Positions 44,513 through 52,973 of a stretch of DNA of 64,000 nt are shown one piece after another. The DNA comes from Candidatus Aminicenantota bacterium (GTDB taxonomy: Bacteria > Acidobacteriota > Aminicenantia > Aminicenantales > Aminicenantaceae). The stretch lies in NCBI GenBank assembly GCA_011773465.1, contig WVXO01000031.1:123392-187391 (forward strand). The letters are read 5' to 3'. The notes under the pieces were generated by a model. That model ran no database searches and was not told the origin of the DNA. It saw nothing but the letters and a program-made list of their open reading frames with translations. Every line of letters starts with the position of its first letter. Within the stretch, counting starts at the first letter, position 1. The position numbers were made by a program, and so were the translations under genes.

Positions 44513-46018
44513 TTATTTTCCATAGACAAGCTCGCCAATGGTTCTCTTTTTCTTGGCTAAATATTCATTGGCGACACGCTTGACATCCTCAGCAGTAATA
44601 GCTTCTATTTCTTTTATCTGCTCAAACGCTTCATCTAAGCCTCCAAGGACTACCTCGGCATAGGTCAACAAAGCAGCCATGCGTGAGTTGGATTTCATCT
44701 GATTCATAATACTTTTTACAGCACTCCTCTTGAATTTAGTCAATTCCTCTGCTGTTACTGATTCTTTTTGTATCTTTTCAATCTCTTCATCTATGAGCTC
44801 CAAACACTCAGCCGAAGTATGACCCCTGGAAGGAACAGCATAAAAAGCAATGAGATTTGGAAACTTTTCGCCTGGGAATCCATTAATAGCGATAACTGCA
44901 ACAGCGACCTTCTTCTCTTTCACTAAAAGCTGATAAAGCCTTGATGAACGTCCTTGGCCCAATATATTGGCCAAGGCCTCTAAAGAAGTGCTATCTTTGT
45001 GGCGAGCGTCAGGGCGGTGATAGCCGACAATTATCAAGGGCTGGGCTTTCGCAACGACAGTGACCCGGCGTTCTCCTCCTTGTTCAGGTTCTACTGTCCT
45101 CACAAACTCTGGCTTGGGACCACTGGGAATCCGTTCAAAATACACCTCAGCTATATCAAATACTTCTTGGGTCTTGACATCGCCCACAATTCCGACCGTC
45201 AAATTACTGGGACCGTAGAATTTTCTGAAGTACTGCTCAACATCCTTGCGAGTTATATGTTCTAGGTCTGACATGTGGCCAATGACTGAATGATGATAAG
45301 GATGAGCTTTAAAAGCAACAGCTAAAAAATCTTCGATAAGGCGTCCCATAGGTCGAGTTTCCAAACCAAGTCTTCTTTCTTCCATAACAACATCTCTCTC
45401 TTTGAAAAATTCACGGAAGATTGGATTAAGAAACCTATCAGAGGTCATGGCCATCCAGAATTCCAATTTGTTTGAAGGCAGGCTGTTTATATACTGAGTT
45501 GCATCATTGCTGGTGTAGGCATTAACTCCTCGGTCGCCTTCTCTCATCATCATATCGAAGTATTCGTTGTTAATAACATACTCCTTGGCTTTTTTACGCA
45601 GGGCCTCAAATTTCTCTTCCATCTCTTTGATCTTATTGGTGTCCGGTTTGGGCTTGACCTTCTCTCTTTTTATCTGGTCATAAAGATCATCCAATTCTTT
45701 AAGTATTTTTGCTTCTGCCTCATAGTCTTTTGTTCCTATTGCTTTTGAGCCTTTAAAAGCCATGTGTTCTAAAAGATGAGAAATGCCTGTTATCCCATAC
45801 GATTCATTGGCACTTCCCACATCCGCATATACATGGAAAGACACAACAGGAGCTTCATGGCGTTCAAGAACTATGAATTTCATGCCATTCTTCAGGGTAT
45901 GGACCTTCACCTGATTTTTAATAGCTTCAAAAGTTTGAGCCTGAAGGGAGAGATTGAAGATTGTGATGATAGCAAGCAAAAGAAACAGTTTGAGATAAGA
46001 TCCTTTCTTTTCAAACAT
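44513..46018 (-). CDS. M16 family zinc metallopeptidase, catalytic subunit
   Basis: A 501-residue exported pitrilysin-type peptidase. A signal peptide (LKLFLLLAIITIFNLSLQAQ) is followed by the inverted zinc motif HLLEH at residues 81-85 (H81, E84, H85), with the third ligand probably in VVMEERRLGLE near residue 213. Between them is a Lys/Glu-rich insertion of roughly 55 residues (KILKELDDLYDQIKREKVKP). An AGGAGG box precedes the ATG well. It would form a clam-shell heterodimer with the next gene product and degrade short periplasmic peptides. Confidence 0.9.
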   Translation of the reverse strand: MFEKKGSYLKLFLLLAIITIFNLSLQAQTFEAIKNQVKVHTLKNGMKFIVLERHEAPVVSFHVYADVGSANESYGITGISHLLEHMAFKGSKAIGTKDYEAEAKILKELDDLYDQIKREKVKPKPDTNKIKEMEEKFEALRKKAKEYVINNEYFDMMMREGDRGVNAYTSNDATQYINSLPSNKLEFWMAMTSDRFLNPIFREFFKERDVVMEERRLGLETRPMGRLIEDFLAVAFKAHPYHHSVIGHMSDLEHITRKDVEQYFRKFYGPSNLTVGIVGDVKTQEVFDIAEVYFERIPSGPKPEFVRTVEPEQGGERRVTVVAKAQPLIIVGYHRPDARHKDSTSLEALANILGQGRSSRLYQLLVKEKKVAVAVIAINGFPGEKFPNLIAFYAVPSRGHTSAECLELIDEEIEKIQKESVTAEELTKFKRSAVKSIMNQMKSNSRMAALLTYAEVVLGGLDEAFEQIKEIEAITAEDVKRVANEYLAKKKRTIGELVYGK

Positions 46019-46200
46019 GCTTTTATCCTCCTATTTATATTTTTTTGAGATTGTATTCAATTTATTATTATACAAATTATCGCACAAGGCATAAAACAGA
46101 AAAAAAATCATCTCTTGGGTTTTAGCTCCCAGATGTTAGGTCCCTTACTTTGGGCATTTTACTATAGACTGTTGTTTATAGCAAGCAGTAAATTCTAGAT

Positions 46201-47607
46201 CTATCTTTTACTTTTTTTCAGCCCCAGCTCTTCGAGCTGGTTTGGATCTGCCTCTGCTGGTGAACCTGTGAGCAAACATAGGGCACTCGTTGTTTTGGGG
46301 AAAGGAATCACATCTCGTATAGATTCTTCACCAGCCAGAATCATCACAATCCTATCAAATCCCAGGGCAATACCACCATGGGGAGGAGTTCCGTAAAGAA
46401 GGGCCTCCAAAAAAAAGCCGAACTTCTCCTTGACTTCTTCTTGACTCAAGCCGAGAAGCTTGAAAATCCTCTTTTGAAGCTCAGGATCATGTATTCGGAT
46501 AGAACCTCCTCCAATCTCAACACCATTAAGAACCAGGTCGTAAGCCTTGGCTCTTACTTTAGACGGATCTTTCTCAAGGAAATCTAGATCCTCTTCATGA
46601 GGCGAGGTGAAGGGATGATGCATGGAGAGGAGCCGTTTTTCCTCCTCGCTCCACTCAAAGAGAGGAAAGTCTGTAACCCAGGCGAATTGGAAGGTTTTTT
46701 TGTCCTTTTCTTGGCGCAAATCTGGCTTATCGGTACCGAATTTTTCCATGCTCTCTTCGTAGGTTAATCGGGGAAATGGAATATCTATCTTTGCCCCAAT
46801 AATTTTAAAAACAGAAGCCATCATGGATTCAACCAAACCGAATATATCCTCCGCCTCTGCAAAACTCATTTCTATGTCGATCTGGGTAAATTCAGGTTGG
46901 CGATCTGCTCTTAAATCTTCATCACGAAAACAGCGAACAATCTGAAAATAGCGGTCAAACCCTGAAATCATCAGAATCTGCTTGAAAAGCTGAGGGGATT
47001 GAGGAAGAGCATAAAACCTTCCTTTGTAGATTCGGCTGGGCACCAGGTAATCTCTTGCTCCTTCAGGAGTAGATTTCGTCAAGAAAGGCGTTTCAATCTC
47101 TAAAAAGCCATTTTCACTCATAAAATTGCGGATGCAGAGTGCTGCCTGATGCCTGAGCTTAATGTTACGCTGCATTGAGGGTCTTCTCATATCCAGATAC
47201 CTGTGTTTAAAGCGGAGTTCTTCTGAAGCCTGAGGAGGATCGGCAATAACAAAGGGCGGAATCTTGGAGGTGCCAATAATTTTGAGTTCTTTGGCCTCGA
47301 CTTCTACATCTCCGGTAGGAAGCTGGGGATTTCGGGATCTTTCTCCTCTCTTCTTAACCACTCCTTTTATGCCCACGACATTTTCCATCTTAATCTTCTT
47401 GGCCTCATCCAAAAGGGCTCCCTCCGAAGAAGGAACCACAACCTGAACCACACCCTCTCTATCTCTAAGATCTATAAAGACCAGGTTTCCTATGTCTCTT
47501 TGCCTGTGAGCCCAGCCCAGTAGAGTCACTTCCTTTCCCGCATGCTCTGAGCGGAGTTCTCCACAGTAGACTGTTCGTCGCCACTTTGTTGATTTGATAG
47601 TCCCCAT
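46201..47607 (-). CDS. aspS: aspartyl-tRNA synthetase, compact form lacking the GAD insertion
   Basis: About 468 residues from the ATG at 47607 (AAGGA 8 nt upstream). The OB-fold anticodon domain (VTLLGWAHRQRDIGNLVFID LRD) and the class II core are clearly of bacterial type. The core has YLVPSRIYKGRFYALPQSPQ, motif 2 FRDEDLRADRQPEFTQID, and motif 3 GGIALGFDRIVM. Bacterial AspRS is normally about 580-600 residues because a GAD domain is inserted after GTDKPDLR. Here GTDKPDLR is followed within 10 residues by FQFAWVTDFPLFEWSEEEKR, so that domain is absent. Whether it charges tRNA-Asp only or also tRNA-Asn is not decided here. It lies 33 nt after hisS. Confidence 0.94.
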   Translation of the reverse strand: MGTIKSTKWRRTVYCGELRSEHAGKEVTLLGWAHRQRDIGNLVFIDLRDREGVVQVVVPSSEGALLDEAKKIKMENVVGIKGVVKKRGERSRNPQLPTGDVEVEAKELKIIGTSKIPPFVIADPPQASEELRFKHRYLDMRRPSMQRNIKLRHQAALCIRNFMSENGFLEIETPFLTKSTPEGARDYLVPSRIYKGRFYALPQSPQLFKQILMISGFDRYFQIVRCFRDEDLRADRQPEFTQIDIEMSFAEAEDIFGLVESMMASVFKIIGAKIDIPFPRLTYEESMEKFGTDKPDLRQEKDKKTFQFAWVTDFPLFEWSEEEKRLLSMHHPFTSPHEEDLDFLEKDPSKVRAKAYDLVLNGVEIGGGSIRIHDPELQKRIFKLLGLSQEEVKEKFGFFLEALLYGTPPHGGIALGFDRIVMILAGEESIRDVIPFPKTTSALCLLTGSPAEADPNQLEELGLKKSKR

Positions 47608-47640
47608 TTGTTCTATCCTTATCAAGCAGTAGTAAATCCT

Positions 47641-48891
47641 CTAAGAAGACTCTCGGATGATTTTGAGGATTTCACCTTGAGTTCCCTCCACCTGCAAACC
47701 AGAAGCCATGTTCTTCAGTTTATATTTCTTTTCCTTAACCTCCTCTTCGCCGATAATCAAAACCCAAGCTGCCCCCAATTTATTGGCTCGACTCATCTGG
47801 CTTTTTATGCTTCGTTCCTTGTATTCAATAAGGCACTCCACACCCTCTCTCCTCAAAAACTGGACTGCTTTCATGCCTGCTCTCTTAGACTCATCTCCTA
47901 AGTGGACTAAATAAAGGAATTCGCCCTTTTCCTCTGTAAAGGGAACAACTGAGATCAACCTTTCTAAACCCATGGCAAAACCGATGGCACAAAGGTCAGG
48001 ACCTCCAAAATCCTCCATCATATCATCGTATCTTCCCCCGCCAATTAGCGCATTCTGGGCCCCTAACTTGGAGGAGACAACCTCAAAAGTCGTTTTGGTG
48101 TAATAATCTATTCCTCGAACCAGGCGTGGCTCGACTTTATATTTTATTCCGTAGAAAGCCAGGTACTCGCAAAATCGGTTGAAATGATCCTCACACTCCT
48201 GGCAAAGATAATCTGTGATCCTAGGAAAATTTTTAGCCGCTTCACGGCAGGTCTCTATTTTGCAGTCAAAAATCCTCAAAGGATTTAGATCAACCTTTCT
48301 TTTACAGTCTGGACATAGATCGCGTTTTACCTCCTCTGCACGACTTCTCAAATCTTTTATGTAAGAAGGTCGGCATTTCTTACAGCCAACGGAATTCACA
48401 AGGTTTTCTGTAGCGGAAACCTTAAGTTCTCGGAGTAGATAATTCGCCATCTCCACGATCTCAGCATCAAGGGCCGGGTCCTCTTCACCAAACACTTCAA
48501 TATCCACCTGGTGAAACTGGCGATAACGTCCTTTCTGCGGCTTGTCGTAGCGAAACATCGGGCCAATATAGTAAAATCTCAAGGGATCAGGCTGAAGATA
48601 CAGGCGATTTTCTATGATGGAGCGGGCTACAGAAGGAGTGTATTCTGGCCGCAGGGTTAGGGAGCGCCCCGCCTTATCTTTAAAAGTGTACATTTCTTTG
48701 ATAACGATATCAGTAGTCTGCCCTGTTCCTTTTTCAAACAGCTCTGTGGCTTCAAAGACGGGGGTCCTGATCTCTTTATAGGCATAGAGCTCGAGGACTC
48801 TCTTGGTGACCGCCTCAACGTGCTGCCACTTCCTTGCTTCTCGAGGAAGGACGTCTTTTGTTCCCTTTATGGCAGAGATCTGTTTCTTCAT
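47641..48891 (-). CDS. hisS: histidyl-tRNA synthetase
   Basis: A 416-residue class II synthetase. SAIKGTKDVLPREARKW opens the protein, and motif 1 (RTPVFEATELFEKG), TLRPEYTPSVAR, motif 2 (FRYDKPQKGRYRQFHQVDIE) and the histidine-specific RGIDYYTKTTFEV are present. The insertion domain contains several cysteine pairs (CKKC, CPDC, CQEC between residues about 168 and 240), which could bind zinc. The C-terminal anticodon domain is complete. The ATG overlaps the accA stop by 4 nt, so accA-hisS-aspS are probably co-transcribed. Confidence 0.94.
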   Translation of the reverse strand: MKKQISAIKGTKDVLPREARKWQHVEAVTKRVLELYAYKEIRTPVFEATELFEKGTGQTTDIVIKEMYTFKDKAGRSLTLRPEYTPSVARSIIENRLYLQPDPLRFYYIGPMFRYDKPQKGRYRQFHQVDIEVFGEEDPALDAEIVEMANYLLRELKVSATENLVNSVGCKKCRPSYIKDLRSRAEEVKRDLCPDCKRKVDLNPLRIFDCKIETCREAAKNFPRITDYLCQECEDHFNRFCEYLAFYGIKYKVEPRLVRGIDYYTKTTFEVVSSKLGAQNALIGGGRYDDMMEDFGGPDLCAIGFAMGLERLISVVPFTEEKGEFLYLVHLGDESKRAGMKAVQFLRREGVECLIEYKERSIKSQMSRANKLGAAWVLIIGEEEVKEKKYKLKNMASGLQVEGTQGEILKIIRESS

Positions 48892-49844
48892 TTCTCCCTA
48901 AACACTCCTATCTCCCTGAATTTTTTGTATCTCATTTTTATTCTTTCTTCAGGGGATATCTGTCGCAACTTTTTTAAAATCAGATTAAGGTCTTTGTCTA
49001 CATTTTTGAATGTTTGTTCAGGATCTATGTGTGCGCCACCGGGGGGCTCAGCGATAATTTTATCAATTATTCCCATATCCAGTAAATCCTTGGCGCCAAT
49101 TTTCAGATTCTCTGCAGCTTTTTTAACAGCTTCCTGATCTTTCCAGAGTATTGCAGCACAGCCTTCAGGGGAAATAACAGAGTAGAAGGAATTCTCGAGC
49201 ATCAAAATGGCATCCCCCACACCTACAGCCAGGGCTCCTCCACTCCCTCCCTCTCCAATAACCACATTTACAACAGGAATTTTTAGTTTTGAAATTTCCC
49301 TTAAATTATAGGCAATCGCTTCTGCTTGACCTTGCTCTTCAGCTCTAACCCCTGGGTAAGCCCCAGGAGTATCGATAAAGGTTACTATCGGGAAGCCAAA
49401 TTTTTCTGCCAATTTCATGACTCTGAGTGCTTTTCTATAGCCCTCTGGGTTGGGTTGGCCAAAATTTCTACTTATTCTCTCTCTTGTTGTTCGTCCCTTT
49501 TGATGTCCGATAAGACCGACAGTGCTCCCTCTATAGAAACCAAACCCAGCCACGATGGCAGGATCATCTCCTGCGCGGCGATCTCCGTGGATTTCCATAA
49601 AATCCTCAATCATATAATCTATGTAATCCAGAGTATAAGGCCTCTTGGGATGGCGAGCTATTTGAACGATGTGCAGAGGACTAAGGTCCGGACTGATCTT
49701 GGCCCATTCTTTCTCTATTTTCTTTCTTAGCTCGAGTATTTTCTCTTTTTTGCCCGCCTTCTCGCCCGATTGTAGCTCATCTATATTTTCTTTGAGCGCG
49801 ACAATATTTTTTTCTAATTGATAGAAATTTCTTTCTTCTTTCAT
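48888..49844 (-). CDS. accA: acetyl-CoA carboxylase carboxyltransferase subunit alpha
   Basis: A 318-residue carboxyltransferase alpha subunit for malonyl-CoA formation in fatty acid synthesis. IVQIARHPKRPYTLDYIDYM matches the family, as do HGDRRAGDDPAIVAGFGFYR, FIDTPGAYPGVRAEEQGQAE and the oxyanion-forming VIGEGGSGGALAVGVGD. The beta subunit accD is not in this window. It is the first gene of an accA-hisS-aspS transcript, with a consensus-like promoter upstream. Confidence 0.95.
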   Translation of the reverse strand: MKEERNFYQLEKNIVALKENIDELQSGEKAGKKEKILELRKKIEKEWAKISPDLSPLHIVQIARHPKRPYTLDYIDYMIEDFMEIHGDRRAGDDPAIVAGFGFYRGSTVGLIGHQKGRTTRERISRNFGQPNPEGYRKALRVMKLAEKFGFPIVTFIDTPGAYPGVRAEEQGQAEAIAYNLREISKLKIPVVNVVIGEGGSGGALAVGVGDAILMLENSFYSVISPEGCAAILWKDQEAVKKAAENLKIGAKDLLDMGIIDKIIAEPPGGAHIDPEQTFKNVDKDLNLILKKLRQISPEERIKMRYKKFREIGVFREK

Positions 49845-49882
49845 CTCTCTGTTGATAAAAAGGTGTCTTTTTTTACCCGTCT

Positions 49883-49912
49883 ATTCTATAGACTTGCCTG
49901 AATTAATGTCAA
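49883..49912 (-). promoter_or_regulatory. promoter of the accA-hisS-aspS operon
   Basis: On the minus strand a perfect TTGACA (49912-49907) lies 18 nt before TAGAAT (49888-49883, five of six). The predicted start near 49876 gives a leader of about 31 nt. Confidence 0.6.
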
Positions 49913-49920
49913 GATGAGAA

Positions 49921-49941
49921 AAATGGGGCCTGGCCCCATTT
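49921..49941 (-). terminator. GGGGCC palindrome, possible terminator of the sigma-factor operon
   Basis: AAATGGGGCC and GGCCCCATTT face each other around one base, identical to 25300-25320. Read on the minus strand it is followed by a run of T (CCCCATTTTTCTC) 30-50 nt after the stop of the exported-protein gene at 49973, so it could end that operon. It is also one of several dispersed copies, so a repeat origin is likely. Confidence 0.5.
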
Positions 49942-49972
49942 ATATAAAGCGGGTTTGGGGACGGATGCAGAT

Positions 49973-50638
49973 TCAGGGATTCTGCTTATAGACTTTTAGC
50001 TTTTGGGCGGGACTGTGCAGGAAGTTCAGGCTACCTTCATCATCCGTTTCCATTTCCATCGTCATCCCGCTTATCTCAAGTATCATCGTGCACGGGGACT
50101 CCTCATCAAGTTCAAGGGAAAAGGGAACTTCGAACAGAGGAATGATATAGGCAGAAAGCTCAACAGGCTCTAAAAGGTGGCATCGGAATTTCTTGGCTAT
50201 AACCATATAACAAGAGAAAACAGGGTTCGGCAAAAGAAAAGCATCCCTCTTTATTTTAACTATGCTCTTCTGCTCCTGTCCAGAGACATGAATAGTATTC
50301 TCAACTTGACCATCCACAATTAAACTCGAAATCTCTTGGGCTATCCCACCAACAGAAAATTTAAAATTGAATTGACGGGGAATGAAACTTTTATCCAGAC
50401 GAAGGATCAGGCTATGGATTTCCATGTCAACCGGTTTTGCCATTCGGCCTTTTACCGAAAGAATATAACCCATCTCATCGGAAACCCAAGTGTATTCCTC
50501 GTAGCCCACCCTCTCGTCTTGAAAATATATAGAAAGAATCCCACTTTCAACTTCCTCTTCATATTGCGCTGCAAAGACATAGAAAAAAAGCAACAATAAA
50601 AATATAAAGATGGATATAACCAGTATTTTCTTAAGCAT
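49973..50638 (-). CDS. exported protein of unknown function
   Basis: A 221-residue protein I do not recognise firmly. An N-terminal hydrophobic segment (VISIFIFLLLLFFYVFA) is probably a signal or anchor. The rest is predicted beta-rich, with alternating hydrophobic strands (ILSIYFQDERVGYEEYTWVS, FNFKFSVGGIAQEISSLIVD), in the manner of DUF3108-like periplasmic proteins, but that match is weak. It is the last gene after sigma, anti-sigma and YbjQ genes on the same strand (gap 23 nt), so it may belong to the regulon of that sigma factor. Confidence 0.65.
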   Translation of the reverse strand: MLKKILVISIFIFLLLLFFYVFAAQYEEEVESGILSIYFQDERVGYEEYTWVSDEMGYILSVKGRMAKPVDMEIHSLILRLDKSFIPRQFNFKFSVGGIAQEISSLIVDGQVENTIHVSGQEQKSIVKIKRDAFLLPNPVFSCYMVIAKKFRCHLLEPVELSAYIIPLFEVPFSLELDEESPCTMILEISGMTMEMETDDEGSLNFLHSPAQKLKVYKQNP

Positions 50639-50661
50639 TTTATATGTTTATTCTATGCCGC

Positions 50662-50976
50662 TTATTCAACGATAACGGCTGTACCATAAGCTAAGATTTC
50701 AGAGGCACTCTGCATGATCATCGAAGTTGTGAAACGAACATTTATAATAGCATTGGCTCCTAGTTCTTCAGCTTCTTCAATCATGCGATCAATGGCCTGT
50801 TCCCGGGATTCTGCCATCATTTTTGTGTAATCCTTTATTTCTCCTCCTACAATATTCCTTAGAAAAGCTATAATGTCTCGCCCGAGGTGACGGGCACGAA
50901 TAGTATTTCCTCGAACGAGACCCATGGTTTCTTTAACTGTTTTGCCTGGGACACAATCAGTTGTTACTATAATCAT
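50662..50976 (-). CDS. YbjQ family (UPF0145) protein
   Basis: A 104-residue protein of the YbjQ/DUF74 family. Markers are VTTDCVPGKTVKETMGLVRG, the AESREQAIDRMIEEAEELGA NA segment, and the terminal AYGTAVIVE. Members form small pentameric rings; their function is not established, though they have been labelled heavy-metal-binding. It overlaps the anti-sigma gene by 4 nt, so it is translated as part of the sigma operon. Confidence 0.9.
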   Translation of the reverse strand: MIIVTTDCVPGKTVKETMGLVRGNTIRARHLGRDIIAFLRNIVGGEIKDYTKMMAESREQAIDRMIEEAEELGANAIINVRFTTSMIMQSASEILAYGTAVIVE

Positions 50977-51419
50977 TTTTCAACCTCCTTATATCTCTCC
51001 CGCTTGCGCACAAAGAACTGTTCCCTTATCAAGGAAGCCAATAGAACAACGATTCCTCCCAAAAAAATCAGAATCCCGGCTTTCAGAAGAAAAGGAGTAG
51101 AGGGGTCTTGGATGATACCCTCTACCATTTTATAGCCTCCAAAGAAAAGCATAATCATAGCACCAATGGAGAGTAAAATCCAGCCGATTCTCCGCTCCAA
51201 GCGATTATACACTGAAGCCCAATAGAGCCTCCATACATCCTTCGGGGGTTTTTTTAGCTCCATTTTACTCATCACCTCCTCAAATTTTCCCATTTCTTCA
51301 AATTCTTTTCTGCATTGCGGACACTCCTCTAAATGCTTTTCTACTATCTTCCTCTGCCTTTCATCCAGCTCTTTATCGTAATAGGAAGAAATGAGTTCTT
51401 TTATTTTTTTATGGTCCAT
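50973..51419 (-). CDS. anti-sigma factor with zf-HC2 zinc finger
   Basis: A 148-residue protein with the HLEECPQC motif (H-x3-C-x2-C) at residues about 29-36 and two hydrophobic helices (IGWILLSIGAMIMLFFGGYK and LLKAGILIFLGGIVVLLASL). It is a membrane-tethered inhibitor of the sigma factor encoded 21 nt upstream. A basic tail (RKRERYKEVEK) follows the second helix, so both termini could be cytoplasmic. Confidence 0.85.
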   Translation of the reverse strand: MDHKKIKELISSYYDKELDERQRKIVEKHLEECPQCRKEFEEMGKFEEVMSKMELKKPPKDVWRLYWASVYNRLERRIGWILLSIGAMIMLFFGGYKMVEGIIQDPSTPFLLKAGILIFLGGIVVLLASLIREQFFVRKRERYKEVEK

Positions 51420-51440
51420 AAAAATCTCCCTCTCACACCT

Positions 51441-52040
51441 CTATTCAAAGCCCAGATATTTCCCGATAATCTTTTTTAACCTTTTTTTAGAATAGTACAA
51501 AGAAGACATCACAGTGCCTACAGGCTTCTCTGTCATCTCTGCAATCTCGTCGTAAGACAACTGCTGAAAATAACGCAGGATAACGACCTCTCTTTGCTCA
51601 AACGGAAGTCTTTCAATTCCTCTCCAAAGAACTTCCTTCATCTCTCTGTCTTCTCTTTTTTCATCAAGAACTTGGATTCCGTCAAGAGGAATCTCTTTAA
51701 CTCGGCTCCTTCGCCTGAGATGATCGAGACAAAGGTTTTTCATTAGCTTGTAAAACCATGGAAAAAAAGGCTTTTGGATGCTAAAATTTCTTATTTTACG
51801 GAAAGCTTTTATAAAAGACTCTTGGGAAATATCCAAAGCATCCTGGTGATTGTGGACATAGCTCAGGGCGATGTAATAAGCCTTCTTCATGTAACGACTA
51901 ACAATCTGCTGGTATGCTTCTTTGCTCCCCTTTTTGACTAATTCAATCAGCTCTCTTTCAGACAGGTCCCTATCTTTTCTCATCAAAAGCCCAACCCTGC
52001 AGATAACAAGTTTCCTGTGGAGCACTCTCTCCTCTGGCAT
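51441..52040 (-). CDS. RNA polymerase sigma factor, ECF/sigma-E family
   Basis: A 199-residue sigma factor. Region 2 (ALDISQESFIKAFRKIRNFS, then PFFPWFYKLMKNLCLDHLRR) binds the -10 element, and region 4 (EQREVVILRYFQQLSYDEIA EM) binds the -35. The ATG at 52040 has AGAGGA 7 nt upstream and is preferred; the ATG at 51983 would give a more usual length but has a poorer ribosome site. The downstream anti-sigma gene is its likely regulator. This is the second sigma/anti-sigma pair in the window. Confidence 0.92.
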   Translation of the reverse strand: MPEERVLHRKLVICRVGLLMRKDRDLSERELIELVKKGSKEAYQQIVSRYMKKAYYIALSYVHNHQDALDISQESFIKAFRKIRNFSIQKPFFPWFYKLMKNLCLDHLRRRSRVKEIPLDGIQVLDEKREDREMKEVLWRGIERLPFEQREVVILRYFQQLSYDEIAEMTEKPVGTVMSSLYYSKKRLKKIIGKYLGFE

Positions 52041-52082
52041 CTTTTTTCCTCTCTTTTAATAACTACTCTTTTTGTTTTGAAT

Positions 52083-52811
52083 TTATTCATTCTCTCGGTT
52101 CTTCCTCTGTCTGACAACTTCATAAAGAAAAATCGAGGCAGCGGCTGAAACGTTAAGAGAGGTTATATTGCCCAAGAGAGGTAAGGAAAGAATCTTATCA
52201 CATTTCTTCCTGGTGAGAGGCCGTAATCCCTTCCCTTCAGAACCCAGGACGAGGCCCACAGGCAGTTTATAATCAAACTCGTACCAATATTCTTTACCCG
52301 CGGCTTCTGCTCCTACAAGCCAAACTCCCCAGTTTCTCAAATCATCCATGGTTCTGGCCAAGTTTTTTACTCTGGCCACTTTCAGATATTCTAGCGCTCC
52401 GGCCGATACCAAGGAAACCGCCTCTGATAAACCAACAGATCTCCTTTCAGGCAGGATAATTCCATCCGCCCCAGCTCCTTCAGCGGTGCGGATAATAGCT
52501 CCTAAGTTCTGGGGGTCTTCTATACCATCCAGCAAAACAAGAAAGGGGACATTTGCTGAAGACAATATAGAATCAAGAGAAGAAAACTCTTTCGGAGTCA
52601 GCAAAGCCACGACGCCCTGATGGTTCCGGTCCAGACTGTCAAGTTTTTGTTTGGGGACTAAAATCAGAGGGATGTGCTTGGCTTTAGCCAGTTGTATGAT
52701 TTCACTTATTTTCTTCTGTCTTTTTTCCTTTTGGATCAATAATTTATTGACTCGATTGGGACAAGATTTAACGATTTCTAAGATGGGATTAAGGCGGCTT
52801 ATTTTTTCCAT
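52083..52811 (-). CDS. rlmB: TrmH/SpoU family rRNA 2'-O-methyltransferase (RlmB-like)
   Basis: A 242-residue SPOUT methyltransferase. An N-terminal substrate-binding domain (RLNPILEIVK to QGVVALLTPKEF) is followed by the knotted SpoU domain with its three motifs (LDGIEDPQNLGAIIRTAEGA GADG, LVLGSEGKGLRPLTRKKCD, LPLLGNITSLNVSAAASIFL YE). RlmB methylates 23S rRNA G2251 in E. coli; the same target here is a family-level guess. It is read divergently from the small-peptide unit at 52974. Confidence 0.88.
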   Translation of the reverse strand: MEKISRLNPILEIVKSCPNRVNKLLIQKEKRQKKISEIIQLAKAKHIPLILVPKQKLDSLDRNHQGVVALLTPKEFSSLDSILSSANVPFLVLLDGIEDPQNLGAIIRTAEGAGADGIILPERRSVGLSEAVSLVSAGALEYLKVARVKNLARTMDDLRNWGVWLVGAEAAGKEYWYEFDYKLPVGLVLGSEGKGLRPLTRKKCDKILSLPLLGNITSLNVSAAASIFLYEVVRQRKNRENE

Positions 52812-52877
52812 CGAAAATCATATTAATATCCCTGATGACGTGAGTCAAGAAGACTCCATCTTTTAGAAAAAAGTAAT

Positions 52878-52900
52878 AAAATGGGGACAGGCCCCATTTT
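52878..52900. repeat. AAAATGGGG palindrome
   Basis: AAAATGGGG (52878-52886) and CCCCATTTT (52892-52900) flank ACAGG. It is a variant of the 25300 and 49921 palindromes in which one half carries the GGGGACAGG form. It lies between divergent genes, so a terminator role is unlikely. Confidence 0.55.
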
Positions 52901-52973
52901 ACGATGCAACTTTTCTTTTTTTTTTAACGTATATATAAGTGAAGTTGAAAAAAAAATGATAAAGGAGACATAG

